Below are positions 1-10,911 of a stretch of 64,000 nucleotides of DNA, piece after piece. The number at the start of each line of letters is the position of its first letter. Within the stretch, counting starts at the first letter, position 1. A program made the position numbers and the translations under genes. The notes under the pieces were generated by a model. It searched no databases and was not told where the DNA came from. It saw nothing but the letters and a program-made list of their open reading frames with translations. Source of the stretch: Clarkia xantiana subsp. parviflora (taxonomy: Eukaryota; Streptophyta; Magnoliopsida; Myrtales; Onagraceae); NCBI GenBank assembly GCA_036873135.1, contig JAPTYO010000005.1:7418166-7482165 (forward strand). Direction: 5' to 3'.

Positions 1-549
1 CCTCATGAAAGAAGATGGAGATTCATTTGCAGATCCCGAGAGATATAGGAGATTGGTTGGAAAATTAAATTACCTCACAGTCAATCGTCCAGACATTGCG
101 TATTCAGTCAGTACTCTTAGTCAATTTATGTCTGCACCTACTGTCAAACATTGGTCAGCTTTGGAGCAAATCTTGTGTTACTTGAAGGGAGCTCCGGGAC
201 TAGGCATCTTATATCAAGACAATGGACATACTCGGACTGAGTGTTTTGGAGATGCCGACTACGCTAGATCCAAGGATGATAGGAGATCTATTACGGGTTA
301 CTGCGTATTTATTGGAGGGAATCTAGTCTCTTGGAAAAGTAAGAAGCAAACTGTAGTATCTCGGTCTAGTGCTGAGTCTGAGTATTGGGCTATGGCATAT
401 TCGTCATGCGAAATTCTATGGATATATCACTTATTGGATGAGGTTGGCTTGAAATCCGTAAAAACGGCTAATCTTTGGTGTGATAATCAAGCTGCTCTTC
501 ATATTGCCTCAAATCCAGTGTTTCATGAGAGAACCAAGCATATCGAAGT
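1..549 (+). pseudogene. Copia-1 pol, end of RT and most of RNase H (left part, split by Element A)
   Basis: Open from the window edge. It reads the end of a Ty1-copia reverse transcriptase (RLVGKLNYLTVNRPDIAYSV) and then the copia RNase H. The RNase H acidic residues are visible in GDADYA, SSAESEY and LWCDNQAA. The reading stops being copia at HIEV (about 549), where Element A enters. The same frame resumes at 8531 with EVDCHF. The 5 bp gaagt is present at both joints (545-549 and 8531-8535). The family role is RNA-dependent DNA synthesis and template removal in the virus-like particle. This copy is broken by the insertion, and its 5' portion lies outside the window. Confidence 0.93.
545..549. 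repeat. Target-site duplication of Element A (left copy)
   Basis: gaagt here and at 8531-8535. Removing one copy and everything between restores the Copia-1 RNase H reading frame, which supports a 5 bp duplication made by integrase. Confidence 0.88.
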
Positions 550-1319
550 TATAAACGTTTATAATTGTTGGAAGGTTTGAGAGTATGAAGAGAGCAATCC
601 TTTCATTATATTAAGGGTTAACAGGTCTTTTGGTCCATGATGTTTGACAACTTTTGGGTTTTGGTCAATGAAGTTTTTTTTTTACCTAGTTTTGGTACAA
701 TATGTTTGTAGATTTTTTCTAGTTTTGGTCTAACCGTTACATTCCGTCCATTTTTTGACATGTACAAGTCACGTGATACACCCTAAACTTTCAATTTTGT
801 TCAATTTAGTCCCTCTAATACTTTCCTAACCTTTTTTTGGTTCAGTTTAGTCCCAATGTTTCAAAAATTCAATTGGACCTATTGTCCAATTGGGGTCAAT
901 TTTGAAACTTCGGGACTAAATTGAACAAAAAAAAAGGTTAAGAAAGTATTAGAGGGACTAAATTTAAAGTTTAGAGTGGTTCATGTGACTTGAACATGTC
1001 AAAAAATGGACGGAATGTAACGGTTAGACCAAAACTAGAAAAAAATATGCAAACATATGGTACCAAAACTAGGTAAAAAAAAACATCATTGCCAAACCCA
1101 AAAGTTGTCAAACATCATGGACCAAAAGACCTGTTAACCCTTATATTAAACATGATAAGAAGGTTGCTTAACCATTACAATGATGGAGGCTCCTTTATAT
1201 AGGAGACCTCTAGGACTAGAATGCAAACCCTACGAACATTAGGGACTAAAGTGCAAATACTAGAACTAACATAAGACTAACATAATTAGATAATAAACCC
1301 CATATTAGATATCCTAATA
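550..1319 (-). repeat. Element A LTR (3' LTR in its own orientation), interrupted by a MITE
   Basis: Plus-strand start is TATAAACGTT and end is CCTAATA. It matches the other LTR at 2717-2837/8428-8530 with roughly seven substitutions by eye and one 11 bp extra stretch (ataagactaac, about 1272-1282). The MITE at 615-1140 splits it. The divergence makes Element A clearly older than Copia-2. Confidence 0.85.
615..1140. mobile_element. Fold-back Mutator-type MITE (GGGTTAAC ends, 9 bp TSD)
   Basis: The element begins GGGTTAACAGGTC and ends with its inverse GACCTGTTAACCC. It is an almost complete palindrome with arms of about 250 bp. The 9 bp ttatattaa is found at both 606-614 and 1141-1149, and the intact LTR copy near 2770 has the unoccupied site. 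A 9 bp duplication and long terminal inverted repeats are Mutator-superfamily traits. No coding potential is seen. A transcript through it would fold into a long hairpin, so it could feed small-RNA production (inference). Confidence 0.88.
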
Positions 1320-1337
1320 TTCCCCCATCTTTTCCTT
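1320..1337 (-). other. Polypurine tract of Element A
   Basis: On the minus strand it reads purine-rich AAGGAAAAGATGGGGGAA immediately before the LTR start TATTAGG. This is the expected plus-strand primer for reverse transcription. Copia-2 has GATGGGAGAA at the same place. Confidence 0.75.
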
Positions 1338-2703
1338 CTTCTTCTTTCTTTAATCCAAAGCGCATCCCAATCTTCAACAATTCAAACCAAATCAATCTTC
1401 AAAATGGAGCTACCAAACTCCAATCTTCAACAAAAGCTTAAAAACTTCAATATCCAATATCCAACCAAACCTGCAATGTTGAATAAAAAAAACTGAATCT
1501 TCAAGGTCCACCGTGCTCTCAGAGGTGAACATCCACTTGTCGCCTTCATGGTCTCTCAGAGGTGTGATAATCCACGTGTAGCAACAATCGGTTGGTCTTC
1601 ATCATGCTCTCAGCGGAGTGATGACAGTTGCCACCTATGGCCTTGAAGTATTCAAAAAAAAAAAGTTGAACGGAAGATGAAGTTCCAATGTCTCAGTCTT
1701 ATTGCGAATGCTGAGGTTCCTATGTTTCAATCTTCCAGAAGGTGAAGTTCCTATGTCTCAGGTGGTGAGGTTCCGATGTTCCAACCTTCTACAATGTTCA
1801 ACAAAAGATGAAGCTCCACACTTCAATCTTCAAAATGCCAAGGTATATGCATACCCGGTCTTTAAACTGGCCCACGAAAATCCAATTTCGGAGATCCCCA
1901 AACTTCAAAAATGTCCTCAAAACAGCAAATCTTTAACAAATTCAATTGTAATCCAGTTGAAATCCAACAATCAAGCTATCCATAGCTCAAATCCAACGTA
2001 AACTCATCAAAACCACAGCATTACAACTCCAGACATCCAAATTTCAGCAATTTTATGCAAATTCAGCAATTTTCAGCACATTTCAGCAGAAATTTAGCAA
2101 TTACAGCAGAAGTTCAGCAACATTCAGCAACAGCAGAATTTTGACAGCAACAGCTGAAATTTTCAGCAACAATTTTACAGCTGAAAATGCAAGCAACTCA
2201 CAGCACATATTCCAGCTATCATTAACAAACCTCAACAGCAGAATTGGACAGCAGCAGATATCAACAGCAGCAGCAAACCAATGAAACAGTAACAGTAGAA
2301 TTGCATCAATTCAGCCGAATCTTAACAGTAAGATTTGAACAACCAAATCACCTCGGAATTTGACGTATAATATATCAATGGAATCGGGAGCTCGATAAGA
2401 TTCCGAAAAACTAAAAACCTCTGCGATTGGACGTCGGGAAGGTGGCGCGTGACCTGCACGCGCCGGCGGCGACTAGAGATTGTGGTGGCGCATGTGAGCG
2501 CGTCCGATGGCTGACGGGGTTTCTGAAAATCGCGAAATGCTCGTCGGAGGTTGCTGGGTCGATTGGTGATGTCAATTTTGGAAGAAGAGGTGTAAATCGA
2601 ATGGGTATTTTTCGGGGCTAAGACGAAACTCACGGCAATGAACAATAAACGGAAACCAGAAACCTGAAAAAATTGAAAACGAAATCAAAACACCGAGATC
2701 GGT
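1338..2703 (-). other. Non-coding interior of Element A
   Basis: No gag, protease, RT or integrase motif is found on either strand; open frames here are short and unlike known families. Between about 2036 and 2310 there is a low-complexity stretch built from repeats of cagcaa and ttcagca. The region nearest the primer site (2430-2640) is more GC-rich. It most likely works only as a packaged RNA leader and spacer (inference). Confidence 0.6.
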
Positions 2704-2716
2704 GGTTCTGATACCA
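2704..2716 (-). other. Primer-binding site of Element A
   Basis: The minus strand reads TGGTATCAGAACC directly after the LTR end ATA. This is the usual plant initiator-methionine tRNA primer site with one change from the common TGGTATCAGAGCC. It proves the element lies on the minus strand. Confidence 0.85.
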
Positions 2717-2837
2717 TATAAACGTTTATAATTTTTGGAAGGTTGAAGAGTATGAAGAGAGCAATCCTTTCATTATATTAAACATGATAAGAAGGTTGCT
2801 TAACCATTACAATGATGGAGGCTCCTTTATATAGGAG
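2717..2837 (-). repeat. Element A 5' LTR, first piece (continues at 8428-8530)
   Basis: It begins TATAAACGTTTATAA like the LTR at 550 and stops after ATAGGAG, where Copia-2 was inserted. The remaining 103 bp resume at 8428. The last 5 bp, aggag, are the Copia-2 target duplication. Confidence 0.85.
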
Positions 2838-3067
2838 TATAGAAGTGTATATGAAGACTATGTTCAATACACTATGCATACACTTAGTCTTACTATGCAT
2901 ACACCCTACCATTATGTATGCACCCGGTTGTGCTATGCAAACACTATGCACCTGGTTCACAACTCTTTGTATAGTCTTAGTTGGTGAGCCTAGTTTCACT
3001 TAGTATATATATTGTATCACCTAGCTTGTAATCCCTAATCATCAATGAAGTATGATTCAAGCTCATA
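2838..3067 (+). repeat. Copia-2 5' LTR with non-canonical TAT...ATA ends
   Basis: It begins TATAGAAGTG and ends AGCTCATA, 230 bp. A TATA-like run (agtatatatattg, about 3001-3013) is the likely promoter. It is nearly identical to 8195-8422. The boundaries are fixed by the primer site on the right and the aggag duplication on the left. Confidence 0.92.
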
Positions 3068-3080
3068 TGGTATCAGAGCC
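3068..3080 (+). other. Copia-2 primer-binding site
   Basis: TGGTATCAGAGCC directly abuts the LTR end. It matches the 3' end of plant initiator-Met tRNA, the standard copia primer. Confidence 0.9.
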
Positions 3081-3804
3081 ATCCCTAATGGCGGCGTACA
3101 CGTCTAGTTGAAGAAGATCAAATTTCTTCAACATTAGCCTTCAAAGTTCACATTGTTCTTGCATAACCATACAAGATAGGCTTCGTGGATCTTCATCTCA
3201 ACTTGAAATTTCCATTTATTGTGCAAGAATGGATGTCAAGTAAGTAAAAATTCAAGAAATCACAACACTACACAAAGCTGAGCATAGACTAAGGATAGCC
3301 AACATGTCTTAGTCCTAGTTTGCTTAGTTCTTGTTGATTTCAGCCTTGTTGAGCTGATTGCGTGATTGTTCTTGTTATAATCTGGGATTTGCTTTGTTTC
3401 CCTGGATTTGGATATGAATTTTGAGCTTCTTCAAGCTGCGCATACCACTTGGAAGTTGTGATTCTCCTACGTTACAACGTTTGCATACACTTTGCTCGGC
3501 TGAGGAGTCATTGTGTGTTCTTCGAGTTTTCACTCCATTTCTTGAAGATTTCAGAGCTTTCTTCAATGGAGATTTGATCCTAATCCATTCCTAGTGATTT
3601 GTGAACATTGAACTTGGAGTAATTTGTTGCGGATTGTACAAATTGTACTGAAGAGTGAGCTGGAATTTTGTCTTACTCTCAACAAACTTGGTGTGCTAGT
3701 TTTGTTGCTAGTGCATAGTTTGTGTGCGTTTTCATTGGAGTCACTTGCTTCTGAATTCCCTTTACTCTGAATCTTCAAGCTCCTTGTGTTACTTTGCTTG
3801 CAAG

Positions 3805-6317
3805 ATGGCTCAGGAAACCAATGTTGATGATCCCCTATACATTCACCCCTCAGACACCACTGGCCATATGCTCATTCCTTTTCAGCTTCAAGGAACATCC
3901 AACTATCATGTTTGGAGCACATCAATCAGAGAAGGCTTGTTGGTGAAGAATAAGCTTGGTTTTATAGATGGCACATTCACAAGATTGGATGTTGGTGTCA
4001 ATGATAGGGTGAGATGGGATAGGGCAAATGCAATTGTCAAGGCATGGTTAAGGAACACTGTGGCCAAGGACTTGGTCAATGGCTTGATCTACAATCCTAC
4101 AGCCTCTTCCATTTGGAATGACTTAAAGGAGATGTTTGACACAAAGTGGATGGCAATCAAATCTTTCAATTGACAAGAGAGATTTACCAAACATCTCAAG
4201 GTGTGCTCTCCATCACTGAATACTTTGCCAAGATGAAGCAACTATGGGATGCTCTTGCTTCCATTAATGATTTAGTTCTCCAATGTGCTGGGGACATTGT
4301 CATTGTCAATGAGCACAAAGAGAAACAGAAGTTGATGGCTTTCCTCTTGGGACTAAATGATTCCTATGGACACATTAGGAGCAACTTGCTTATGAGGCAA
4401 CCCCTTCCTACACTTAGCATTGCCTTCTCTGTATTAGTACAAGAAGAGAGTCAAAGGACCATTTCTGGTTCCATTGGTGATGTGGATGAGGCAACAGCCT
4501 TATTCACTGGGAAGATTCCATCTTATGGAGGAGGTAGAGGCAATGGAAGAGGATATGCAAGGGGTAGAGGCTTTGGAAGAGGCAATGACATTGGAAGAGG
4601 CAGAGGCAATTTCAATGCTTCAAGTGGCAAACCACTTCCTACTTGCACTTATTGTGGCAAGAAGGGTCATCATGAGGATGTTTGCTACACCAAGCATGGC
4701 TACCCACATGATCATCCAATCCATCAAAACAATCCAAATGCTCCTAAGAGGAATTGGAACTCAGCAAACATTGTTGAAGATGGTGGAACCTCAAGTTCAA
4801 TTGAGCATGTGGCAGCCAAAGACAGGAGAATCTTCCATGGCACAGCTGATAAAAGGATTCAACATGTTGCTGCCCATGATGATCATTTTGATCATACACC
4901 TCTATCCTTTGAAGATGTGGATCAAGCTCATGTCAACATGGCAGGTATATCTAGTGATCCTATGGTTTGGATAGTTGACTCAGGTGCAACTAACCATATC
5001 ACTCATCAAATTGAATGGCTACATGATTTGAAGAAGAGTGACTCTGACCACCAATATGTACACTTACCAAATGGTCACAAGTGCAAAGTGACCCATATTG
5101 GTTCTTGCTCTTTCTCAAGTGGATTCACATTGACTAACATCCTTTTGGTCCCTGATTTCAAGTTCAATTTGATCTCAGTCTCTAGGTTGCCTAGCCAGTT
5201 AAATTGCAAAGTGATCTTTACTTGTGATCATGTGTTGCTTCAGGGCCAGAGTGGCAAGTCCATGGTGATTGGGCAATGGAATAAAGGATTGTACACCTTG
5301 AAGGATGTGGTGCCTTCAAGCCCAAGGAAGATAGCAGCTACTTGCTTGGGTAATAAGGATGAAGTATTGAGATGGCATAGGCGTTTGGGTCATGTCTCAG
5401 AACAATATTTGAACCATTTGGATGTTTTAGGCTTGAATAAGACCTATGGTTGTATCAAACAATGCACTATTTGTCCTCTTGCAAAGCAATCTAGATTTTC
5501 ATTTCCAATCAATGATTCAATTGCTTCAAAGCCTTTTGATTTGATTCACATGGATCTATGGGGACCATACAAGGTGCCTACCTTCAAGAACAATCAATAT
5601 TTCTTGACCATTGTTGATGATCATTCAAGAGCAACTTGGGTCTATTTGATGAGACACAAGAGTGACACCTTCTTGCACATCAAGAATTTCTTGATCATGG
5701 TCAAGACTCAATTTGGTACAATGGTCAAGACTTTGAGAAGTGACAATGGGACTGAGTTCATCAACTCAATTTGCAAAGATTTACTTCTTCAATTTGGGAT
5801 TCTTCATCAAACAAGTTGTGTGCATACACCACAACAAAATGGCAGGGTTGAACGCAAACATAGGGACATCCTCAACATTGCTAGAGCCATAAGGTTTCAA
5901 GCTTCTATGCCATTGAGACATTGGGGATATTGCATACTCAATGCTTGTTACTTACTCAACAGGCTACCCACCTCCATCTTGAAGTTCAAATCACCTATGG
6001 AAGTGCTATATGGGAAATCACCTTCTCTTCTTCATTTGAGAACCATAGGTTGCTTATGCTTTGCAACCAAATTGAACAACCATGACAAGTTTAGTCCAAG
6101 GGCTGAACCATGCATCCTTATGGGGTATTCAACTTCACAAAAAGGATACCTTGTGATGAACATTTCCAACTCAATGTTTCATGTTTCAATGGATGTTTCA
6201 TTTCATGAAGACATCTTCCCATTTAGCATGTCCAAGGATGCTTTAAAGTCTCTCATTCCATCTTGCTTGGGAGCCAAGCAATCCATTGAAGACTTCCCAG
6301 AATCCAACTTACTTTGA
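3805..6317 (+). pseudogene. Copia-2 gag-PR-INT (frameshifted)
   Basis: I place the start at ATG 3805, with MAQETNVDDP after a 740 bp leader. A UBN2-type gag follows. A frame change occurs near 4150, where the reading moves to DGNQIFQLTREIYQ. Next come a glycine/arginine-rich stretch, a CCHC knuckle (CTYCGKKGHHEDVC, about 4644-4685), the protease motif WIVDSGATNH (about 4966), the pre-integrase region (RWHRRLGHVS) and the integrase core. The catalytic triad is visible in IHMDLWGPY, LRSDNGTEF and QNGRVERKH. The frame ends at 6317 and continues in another frame from about 6286. The roles are capsid formation, polyprotein cleavage and integration. The active-site residues look intact and only the reading frame is damaged. 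Confidence 0.92.
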
Positions 6318-8199
6318 TGAGGATATACAAAGACACATCCCAATCAATGAAGTTCCACCACCTCAACAAACTCCAACACCTCAACCACCCATTGTGGATG
6401 ATCCACCCCAACCTTCTAATCTAAGGAGGAGTCTTAGAATTGCACAACTCAATCCACCACAACCAAGGAGAAGTGCAAGGATTGCTGAACTTCAACAAAG
6501 ATCAAGTTCCAATGCCACTTCTGGCATGGAGAGGTATATGTCATATGACACTTTAGGCCCTCAATACAAATGCTTCTTGGCTGCCATTGACAAAATCAAG
6601 GAACCAAGCTCCTACAAGCAAGCAATCAAGGATCCCAATTGGATTTTGGCCATGAAGGAAGAGATACAAGCCCTTCAAGCAAACAACACTTGGGAACTCA
6701 TGGAACTTCCTCAAGGTAAATCTTCAATAGGTTGCAAATGGGTCTTCAAGGTCAAGTACAACTCTGATGGTTCCATTGAAAGGTATAAAGCAAGATTAGT
6801 TGCCAAAGGATTCACTCAAGTGGAAGGGACTGATTTCAATGAGACATTCTCTCCTGTGGTCAAGATGGACACAGTGAGGATCATCTTAGCATTGGCAGCT
6901 GCCAAATTTTGGGGATTATACCATATGGATGTCAACAATGCCTTTCTTCAAGGTGACTTAACTGAGGAAGTGTACATGGATATTCCACAAGGTTTTGATC
7001 CTTCAAAGTCTCTTAAAGGGTCTACCAAACGTGTATGCAAGCTTAAGAAGTCCCTATATGGCCTTAAACAAGCTTCAAGGCAATGGAACATCAAGCTCAC
7101 CCAAACATTGTTGAAGAATGGTTATACACAATGTGCCTCAGATCATTCCTTGTTCACCAAGATACAAGGCAATGACAAGGTGTTTCTATTAATCTATGTT
7201 GATGATCTTCTAATCACTGGTTCCAATACCAAGATTATCAATCAATTGAAACACACACTTCAAATTGAAGGATTTGGGGGACTTGAGGTACTTCTTGGGT
7301 TTAGAGATTGCAAGATCAAATCAAGGACTTGTGATCAATCAAAGGAAATATGCTATGGAGCTCATTGAGGTGGCTGGCTTAGGGGCTGCAAGGCCTTCTG
7401 AAACCCCTATGGAATTCAATGTCAAGCTCACCACACATGAGTATGACAAAGCATCCAACTCAAACACTGATGATGTGCTATTAGAGGATGCTACTTCATT
7501 TAGAAGACTTATTGGCAAATTGATCTATCTTACAATGACAAGACCAGACATTAGCTTCTCAGTCCAGAGACTAAGTCAATTTGTAGACAAGCCAAAGAAG
7601 TCTCACTATGAAGCTGCCATTAGGATAATCAAGTACATCAAGGGCACCCCAGGCCAAGGCTTGATCTATCCTTCCAACAACAACCTTAATTTGAGCTTGT
7701 ATGTGATTCTGATTGGGCTGCTTGCCCTTTTAGTAGGAAATCAGTGAGTGCCTATTGTGTAAAGCTAGGAGGAGCTATGATAGCTTGGAAGGTCAAGAAG
7801 CAAGATACCATTTCCCTATCAAGTGCTGAAGCAGAGTATAGGTGCCTTAGAGTTGCTATTCAAGAGGCACTTTGGATAGGCAGGATTCTCAAGGAACTTG
7901 GATTGCAAGTAAACCTTCCTATCCCTATATACACAGATAGTCAAGCAGCTGTGAAGATTGCTAAAAATCCAATGTTTCATGAGCGTACCAAACACATTGA
8001 ATTGGATTGTCATTTCACAAGACATCACATTGGACAAGGCAGGATTGATGTTCACTACATTCCTTCAAAGGATCAGCTAGCTGACTTGCTAACCAAGGCT
8101 TTAGTGAAGAATCAACACTTGGCTTTGTTGAAGCTATATGGAATCAAGGATATCTTCCAAGAAAGAAAAGAGGAAGAAGACAAGGATGGGAGAATATAG
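6286..8199 (+). pseudogene. Copia-2 RT-RNase H (three frame segments)
   Basis: The segment 6286-7262 carries the RT start (TWELMELPQG), AFLQGDLTEEVYMDIPQGF and the catalytic IYVDDLLITG. The frame then shifts so that MKDLGDLRYFLGLEI is read from 7265. It shifts again near 7705, after which RNase H reads through LSSAEAEYR and YTDSQAA to the tail ADLLTKAL. The terminal TAG (8197-8199) lies three bases inside the 3' LTR, so pol overlaps the LTR start. Each shift is a one- or two-base event, and the residues on either side stay family-like. This means little time has passed, or the errors are technical. Confidence 0.9.
8182..8194 (+). other. Copia-2 polypurine tract
   Basis: AAGGATGGGAGAA lies directly before the 3' LTR start TATAGAAG. 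It is close to Element A's tract GATGGGGGAA. Confidence 0.8.
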
Positions 8200-8422
8200 A
8201 AGTGTATATGAAGACTGTTCAATACACTATGCATACACTTAGTCTTACTATGCATACACCCTACCATTATGTATGCACCCGGTTGTGCTATGCAAACACT
8301 ATGCACCTGGTTCACAACTCTTTGTATAATCTTAGTTGGTGAGCCTAGTTTCACTTAGTATATATATTGTATCACCTAGCTTGTAATCCCTAATCATCAA
8401 TGAAGTATGATTCAAGCTCATA
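8195..8422 (+). repeat. Copia-2 3' LTR
   Basis: 228 bp, TATAGAAGTG...CTCATA. It differs from the 5' LTR by loss of two bases after gaagact and by one G-to-A change (gtatagtc against gtataatc). Confidence 0.92.
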
Positions 8423-8427
8423 AGGAG

Positions 8428-8530
8428 ATCTCTAGGACTAGAATGCAAACCCTACGAACATTAGGGACTAAAGTACAAATAGTAGAACTAACATAATTAG
8501 ATAATAACCCCCATATTAGATATCCTAATA
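8428..8530 (-). repeat. Element A 5' LTR, second piece
   Basis: It resumes ATCTCTAGGACTAG and ends CCTAATA, matching 1205-1319 except for the 11 bp stretch and a few substitutions. It is directly followed by the gaagt duplication and then Copia-1 coding sequence. Confidence 0.85.
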
Positions 8531-8708
8531 GAAGTGGATTGTCACTTTATCCGGGAGAAGATTCTAGAGAACCTGATTTCTACAAGACATGTGAGGTCCG
8601 GAGAACAAATTGCGGATCTTTTTACAAAACCGTTGACTGGGTCTCGGGTGGGATATTTATGTAACAAGTTGTGCATGATTAATATCTATGCTCCAACTTG
8701 AGGGGGAG
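8531..8708 (+). pseudogene. Copia-1 RNase H tail (right part)
   Basis: It resumes the frame with EVDCHFIREKI, passes IADLFTKPLTGSRVGYL and ends at a stop after INIYAPT (about 8702), followed by the purine tract gagggggag. This is the normal C-terminal end of copia pol with its tract and LTR in the expected order. It belongs with 1-549. Confidence 0.92.
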
Positions 8709-8866
8709 TGTTATGGAATATAGCATCTACCATATAGGTTAATTCCTAATGTAATAGTTACCATATTAGAATACTTATATAGTAAGCTAGAATACATGTA
8801 TATATGTACACATTCTATTAGTAATGAAAATAACGATTATCCTACTCTCAATTTCATATCTAAACA
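8709..8866 (+). repeat. Copia-1 3' LTR
   Basis: It starts TGTTATGGAATATAG right after the polypurine tract and ends about TCTAAACA. At roughly 158 bp it is a short copia LTR. The 5' LTR is outside the window, so I place the right border by the TG...CA rule and the return of transposase-like sequence. Confidence 0.75.
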
Positions 8867-9975
8867 TTATCAAGGGTAATCAGAAGTTCGAATTTGACAT
8901 GCTCATGAAGGAATTGACAGAGAAGTACGAGTATCCCGAATGAGACCTTGTACATTATCGAAAGTATGGCCCAGAAGGGATTATATCGTTGAAACTGATA
9001 ATGTGTAGGTCATATTGGGCAGATGTTTTAGAGCAGCACCCAAACGTGTTATGGTTGTGTTGTACATGTTGAAGAGTGATGTATTTGCCAATCGTTCTAC
9101 GGTTGGATCATGTACGATTGAGGTTGCGAGTAGTAGGAGACCTGAAATCGAAGAATACCGTTTAAGCCCAAGACAAGAGGACTTATTCAACACTGCGGAC
9201 TTCATGAGTTGTATGGATGGATTGAAGAAATGCTTGGCTAGGGCTAATGATGATCGTTATTCTTCAGATTCACAACCTGACGCATTCGAAACTGATGACA
9301 ATAGGCAAACTTTGTCATCTCCGACGGTACGATATCCGACACTAACTGGCAGCCTAGAGATGGCGATGATGTCCACATAACGGACGAAAGTTGGGATGTT
9401 AGTAGTGGGAGCCATGATACCGAGGCGTTGGATCATGAGGCCGCTGAAATGGAGAAGCAGAATGAAAGGAAACGGAGGAAAGAGATGGCATCTGGAAAGA
9501 AACATGTGCATGTAGATAGGAGACGAGATCGACAAGAAAGAAAGAAGAGACGTGTTCCATTTGAAGAAGACGACACCGGTAATTTTAACATTGTGAACTT
9601 TCAACATATTCATATTGTCTCTATTATACATTTCAGTTATGCTTTACCGTATGTTACTTTATAGGTTCAAATCAGCCACAGAAAGAAGGAAATGATGATA
9701 ACGGGATGTGGGATGAACTGCTTGGAGACCCTGGGGTTCAAGAAGACTCATAGTTGCTTCATCAAAGTTGCAGTTTGGCTACTCCTGTGGCATCAGATGA
9801 TGATGGAATTACCAGCCGTACACGATTCCAACAATTCAAGGTTGACCTCGACTGCAATGCTCCCGTAGTAAAGCTCAAAGTTGGCCTACTATTTCCGGAT
9901 GTAGCAGCTTTTAGACTTGCACTGTCCGAGCATAGCATTGCCAACCGATATGCGTTTGTGTATCGAAAGAGTGCC
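8867..9975 (+). pseudogene. Mutator-like (MULE) transposase, N-terminal part
   Basis: Coding-like sequence runs from directly after the Copia-1 LTR. An acidic and basic N-terminal region (9428-9578, many K/R/E) joins by a GT-AG intron (9579-9664) to a second exon. That exon ends in the MuDR DNA-binding-type domain: LKVGLLFPDVAAFRLALSEHSI then YAFVYRKS. A TAG at 9751-9753 interrupts the exon in frame, and the frame also breaks near 9340. The reading is cut after YRKS by gypsy G1 and resumes at 21511 with SKGSTWYIV. The gene would have encoded the DDE transposase of a MuDR-type element. It is now a fossil, broken by stops and two LTR elements. Confidence 0.82.
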
Positions 9976-10689
9976 CAGGGTTAGGGTTTTATAGGAGAAG
10001 GGACAAGTGAAAGGACGTTCTAATCTGGGTCGTCGAAGTTGAAACGTTTTAATCTGAGCCGTTGAGATGAAACGAACAGAATGGAAAAGGGCGTAATGAT
10101 GAAACGGCCTGAAAAGCACTTTTTCAGAAAAAAGCAGGCGCGAAAAATCAGGCACGGGTGCCAAAGACGTCACTTCGTCATCTGCAACATTTAATGGCTG
10201 AGTAACCGAGGAGTCTTCTCGGATTTGGTGACTATCCTCGAGGTATCGAGGAATCGTGGACGAGAAGATCCGTATCAAGTGACTTTATCAAGGGAAAGGT
10301 CCCCGACTTCGATGTCGGGAGGTCGGGAGTTGAAAGACACGACGAACTGTATGTCCCTCATGTCTTGGGGGCAAATGATGGGTTTCGCTATGGCCGTTAG
10401 GCCCTTTAACGGTGAGTAAACGGTGAATAGGCCCACTGGGCCCTAAAAGGGGTCAAGAAGACCAGTGCGAAGGGTCCCGACAAAAGGAGTCCCGATGGTG
10501 AAAGGTCCCGACAGAGTCGGTCCCGATAAGCGAGCTGGGCGCTCCCGATGAGATGCCTTTAAGTAGGCCCCGATGATGAATCCCTGAGAATGTTGGCCCT
10601 GTCACGATGACGAGGGGCCCCGAGCGGTGACACAATGAGATAACTCTGGAGTCCCCGATATTGGTCGGGACTTGCTATCAGAGGTTGAG

Positions 10690-10857
10690 GCCGAGATACG
10701 CGGAGCGTAGCCGAGATAGGCGAGATCATGGCCGAGATAGGCGAGATCATGGCCGAGATAGGCGGGATCGTGGCCGAGATACGCGGAGCGTGGCCGAGAT
10801 AGGCGAGATCATGGCCGAGATAGGCGGGATCGTGGCCGAGATAAGCGGGATCGTGGG
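10690..10857 (+). repeat. 21 bp minisatellite in G1 5' LTR, 8 units
   Basis: The unit is gccgagataggcgagatcat with variants (acgcggagcgtg, aggcgggatcgt, aagcgggatcgt), just upstream of the TATA box. Open frames of the RDRRDHGRD type here are a by-product of the 21 bp period and not genes. Confidence 0.93.
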
Positions 10858-10903
10858 CTAACCGCCCCAGGGGTTCACCAGGTAACTGAGGTAGCTCTTC
10901 GTC

Positions 10904-10911
10904 TATAAAAG
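10904..10911 (+). promoter_or_regulatory. TATA box of G1 5' LTR
   Basis: TATAAAAG in an LTR, followed by the likely transcribed R/U5 part and the primer site at 11116. The identical motif is at 21299-21306 in the 3' LTR. Confidence 0.7.

Larger units (their letters stand above)
2838..8422 (+). mobile_element. Copia-2: recent Ty1-copia retrotransposon inside an Element A LTR
   Basis: Complete in outline: 5' LTR (2838-3067), primer site, gag, PR, INT, RT, RNase H, polypurine tract and 3' LTR (8195-8422). The 5 bp aggag duplication is at 2833-2837 and 8423-8427. The domain order PR-INT-RT-RNaseH defines Ty1-copia. The two LTRs differ by only one substitution and one 2 bp indel by eye, so insertion was recent. 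Despite that, the coding region changes frame four times (near 4150, 6300, 7262 and 7705). This copy could not make one full polyprotein unless those shifts are sequencing errors. Confidence 0.95.
550..8530 (-). mobile_element. Element A: non-autonomous LTR retrotransposon, minus orientation, carrying two later insertions
   Basis: Two LTRs (550-1319 and 2717-2837 plus 8428-8530) flank about 1.4 kb of non-coding interior. Without the insertions each LTR is about 224-235 bp and the whole element about 1.85 kb, which is TRIM-like in size. On the minus strand the primer site TGGTATCAGAACC directly follows the 5' LTR, and a polypurine tract ending GATGGGGGAA directly precedes the 3' LTR. The LTR ends are TAT...ATA rather than TG...CA. 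The flanks carry the 5 bp duplication gaagt. No gag or pol is visible, so it must have used enzymes from another element (inference). Confidence 0.85.

Noticed and set aside
4474..4974. Met-rich 166 aa plus-strand frame
   Set aside because: It is an out-of-frame shadow of the Copia-2 gag.
10661..10861. Frame RDRRDHGRD... as a charged protein (also 20869-21093)
   Set aside because: The 21 bp minisatellite is a multiple of three, so frames stay open by period alone.
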